Of a DNA stretch of 43,635 nucleotides, positions 43,435-43,635 are shown one piece after another (the stretch's first letter is position 1; every line of letters begins with the position of its first letter). The notes below the pieces were generated by a model. That model made no database searches and was not told the origin of the DNA. It was given only the letters and a program-made list of their open reading frames with translations. A program made the translations under genes and the position numbers. Origin of the DNA: Clostridia bacterium (GTDB lineage Bacteria; Bacillota; Clostridia; Oscillospirales; Acutalibacteraceae); assembly GCA_017442225.1 (NCBI GenBank), contig JAFSAR010000008.1:1-43635 (forward strand), written 5' to 3'.

Positions 43435-43479
43435 AACACCTCTGTTTGTTCAAAAAAACTGTTGACAAATAGGGGTGTT
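43435..43479 (-). promoter_or_regulatory. Inverted repeat overlapping the rpsL promoter
   Basis: AACACCTCTGTTTGT (43435-43449) and ACAAATAGGGGTGTT (43465-43479) match at 13 of 15 positions, the two others being G-T pairs. On the minus strand the stem is followed by seven T, so it can act as a minus-strand terminator that stops antisense transcription toward groEL. It also covers part of the -35 box and spacer of the rpsL promoter. Confidence 0.5.
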
Positions 43480-43490
43480 GGTGTTATTAT
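43462..43490 (+). promoter_or_regulatory. Promoter for rpsL (str operon)
   Basis: TTGACA (43462-43467) and TATTAT (43485-43490) have a 17-base spacer, about 68 bases before the rpsL start. Confidence 0.7.
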
Positions 43491-43498
43491 ATGGTAGC

Positions 43499-43536
43499 GT
43501 GCGAAACTGTGCGTAGTTTCGTGCTGTCTATTTTTT
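43499..43536 (+). promoter_or_regulatory. Leader hairpin of rpsL, attenuator-like
   Basis: GTGCGAAACT and AGTTTCGTGC pair (with two G-T pairs) around a 6-base loop directly after the promoter. Six bases later comes TTTTTT. The layout suggests a leader terminator or a protein-binding site regulating the ribosomal protein operon, though the T-run is further from the stem than is ideal. Confidence 0.45.
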
Positions 43537-43557
43537 AAAGAAAGGAGATAGTGAAAA

Positions 43558-43635
43558 GTGCCTACCTTTAACCAATTAGTTCGTAGCGGTCGTGAAACCG
43601 TTGAAAAGAAGGCTAAGGCTCCTGCACTCTTAAAG
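43558..43635 (+). CDS. rpsL: Ribosomal protein S12, 3'-truncated by the window edge
   Basis: The first 26 codons read (M)PTFNQLVRSGRETVEKKAK, the conserved start of S12, which lies in the decoding centre of the small ribosomal subunit. The start is GTG at 43558, giving Pro at position 2 as in all S12 proteins. AAAGGAG lies about 11 bases upstream, slightly further than usual. rpsG, fusA and tuf are expected to follow outside the window. Confidence 0.93.
   Translation, partial: MPTFNQLVRSGRETVEKKAKAPALLK

Overview
The window looks like chromosomal core sequence from an endospore-forming, low-to-moderate GC Firmicute of the class Clostridia, probably near Oscillospiraceae/Ruminococcaceae. The evidence is dipicolinate synthase (dpaA/dpaB), a SpoVB-like flippase, the yabO-yabP-yabQ-divIC-yabR cluster, HemZ, a bifunctional Rel with adjacent dtd, AGGAG/AGGTGA-type ribosome binding sites and sigma-A-type promoters. 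The family placement is inference. I see no tRNA, rRNA, CRISPR array or prophage.

Layout. (1) 1-2.5 kb is a disturbed region: the 3' end of a polysaccharide deacetylase gene, an AT-rich minus-strand gene for an unknown membrane protein, and a broken second copy of the deacetylase 3' end. (2) 2.5-9.4 kb: minus-strand ruvX and a histidine phosphatase; plus-strand ppiB-rfbA and uxaC; minus-strand cca and dpaA-dpaB for spore dipicolinic acid. (3) 9.4-15.6 kb: a tight plus-strand run murC-alaX, prmA-prfB, an FKBP/trigger-factor-like lipoprotein and an Sfp-type phosphopantetheinyl transferase. (4) 15.6-20.8 kb: a division/wall cluster (PucR/CdaR-type regulator, ftsE, ftsX, an M23 hydrolase with N-terminal coiled coil, VanZ-like protein, small coiled-coil protein). 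(5) 20.8-25.1 kb: a MarR repressor with a visible operator, translationally coupled to a heterodimeric ABC exporter. (6) 25.1-32.8 kb: the recJ-rel-dtd-MBL hydrolase-hemZ-uridine kinase operon. (7) 32.8-38 kb: zinc-ribbon protein, MTA/SAH nucleosidase-like protein, spoVB, HU, rqcP, yabP, yabQ, divIC, S1 protein. (8) 38-43.6 kb: fumarase alpha subunit, THUMP methyltransferase, lipid kinase, groES, groEL, a transposase relic, and the promoter, leader and first 26 codons of rpsL.

Most genes are ordinary housekeeping or sporulation genes. The most unusual structures are non-coding. A 199-bp spacer between groES and groEL is built almost wholly of six consecutive short-loop hairpins bounded by near-perfect 13-bp inverted repeats, and no CIRCE operator is visible at this groE operon. 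A hairpin after rqcP hides the ribosome binding site of yabP, while a separate promoter inside yabQ can serve divIC. A degraded REP-associated tyrosine transposase (RAYT/IS200-like) lies just after groEL. On the minus strand near 0.5 kb there is a strong ribosome binding site, preceded by an operator-like palindrome, that now faces an ATA codon.
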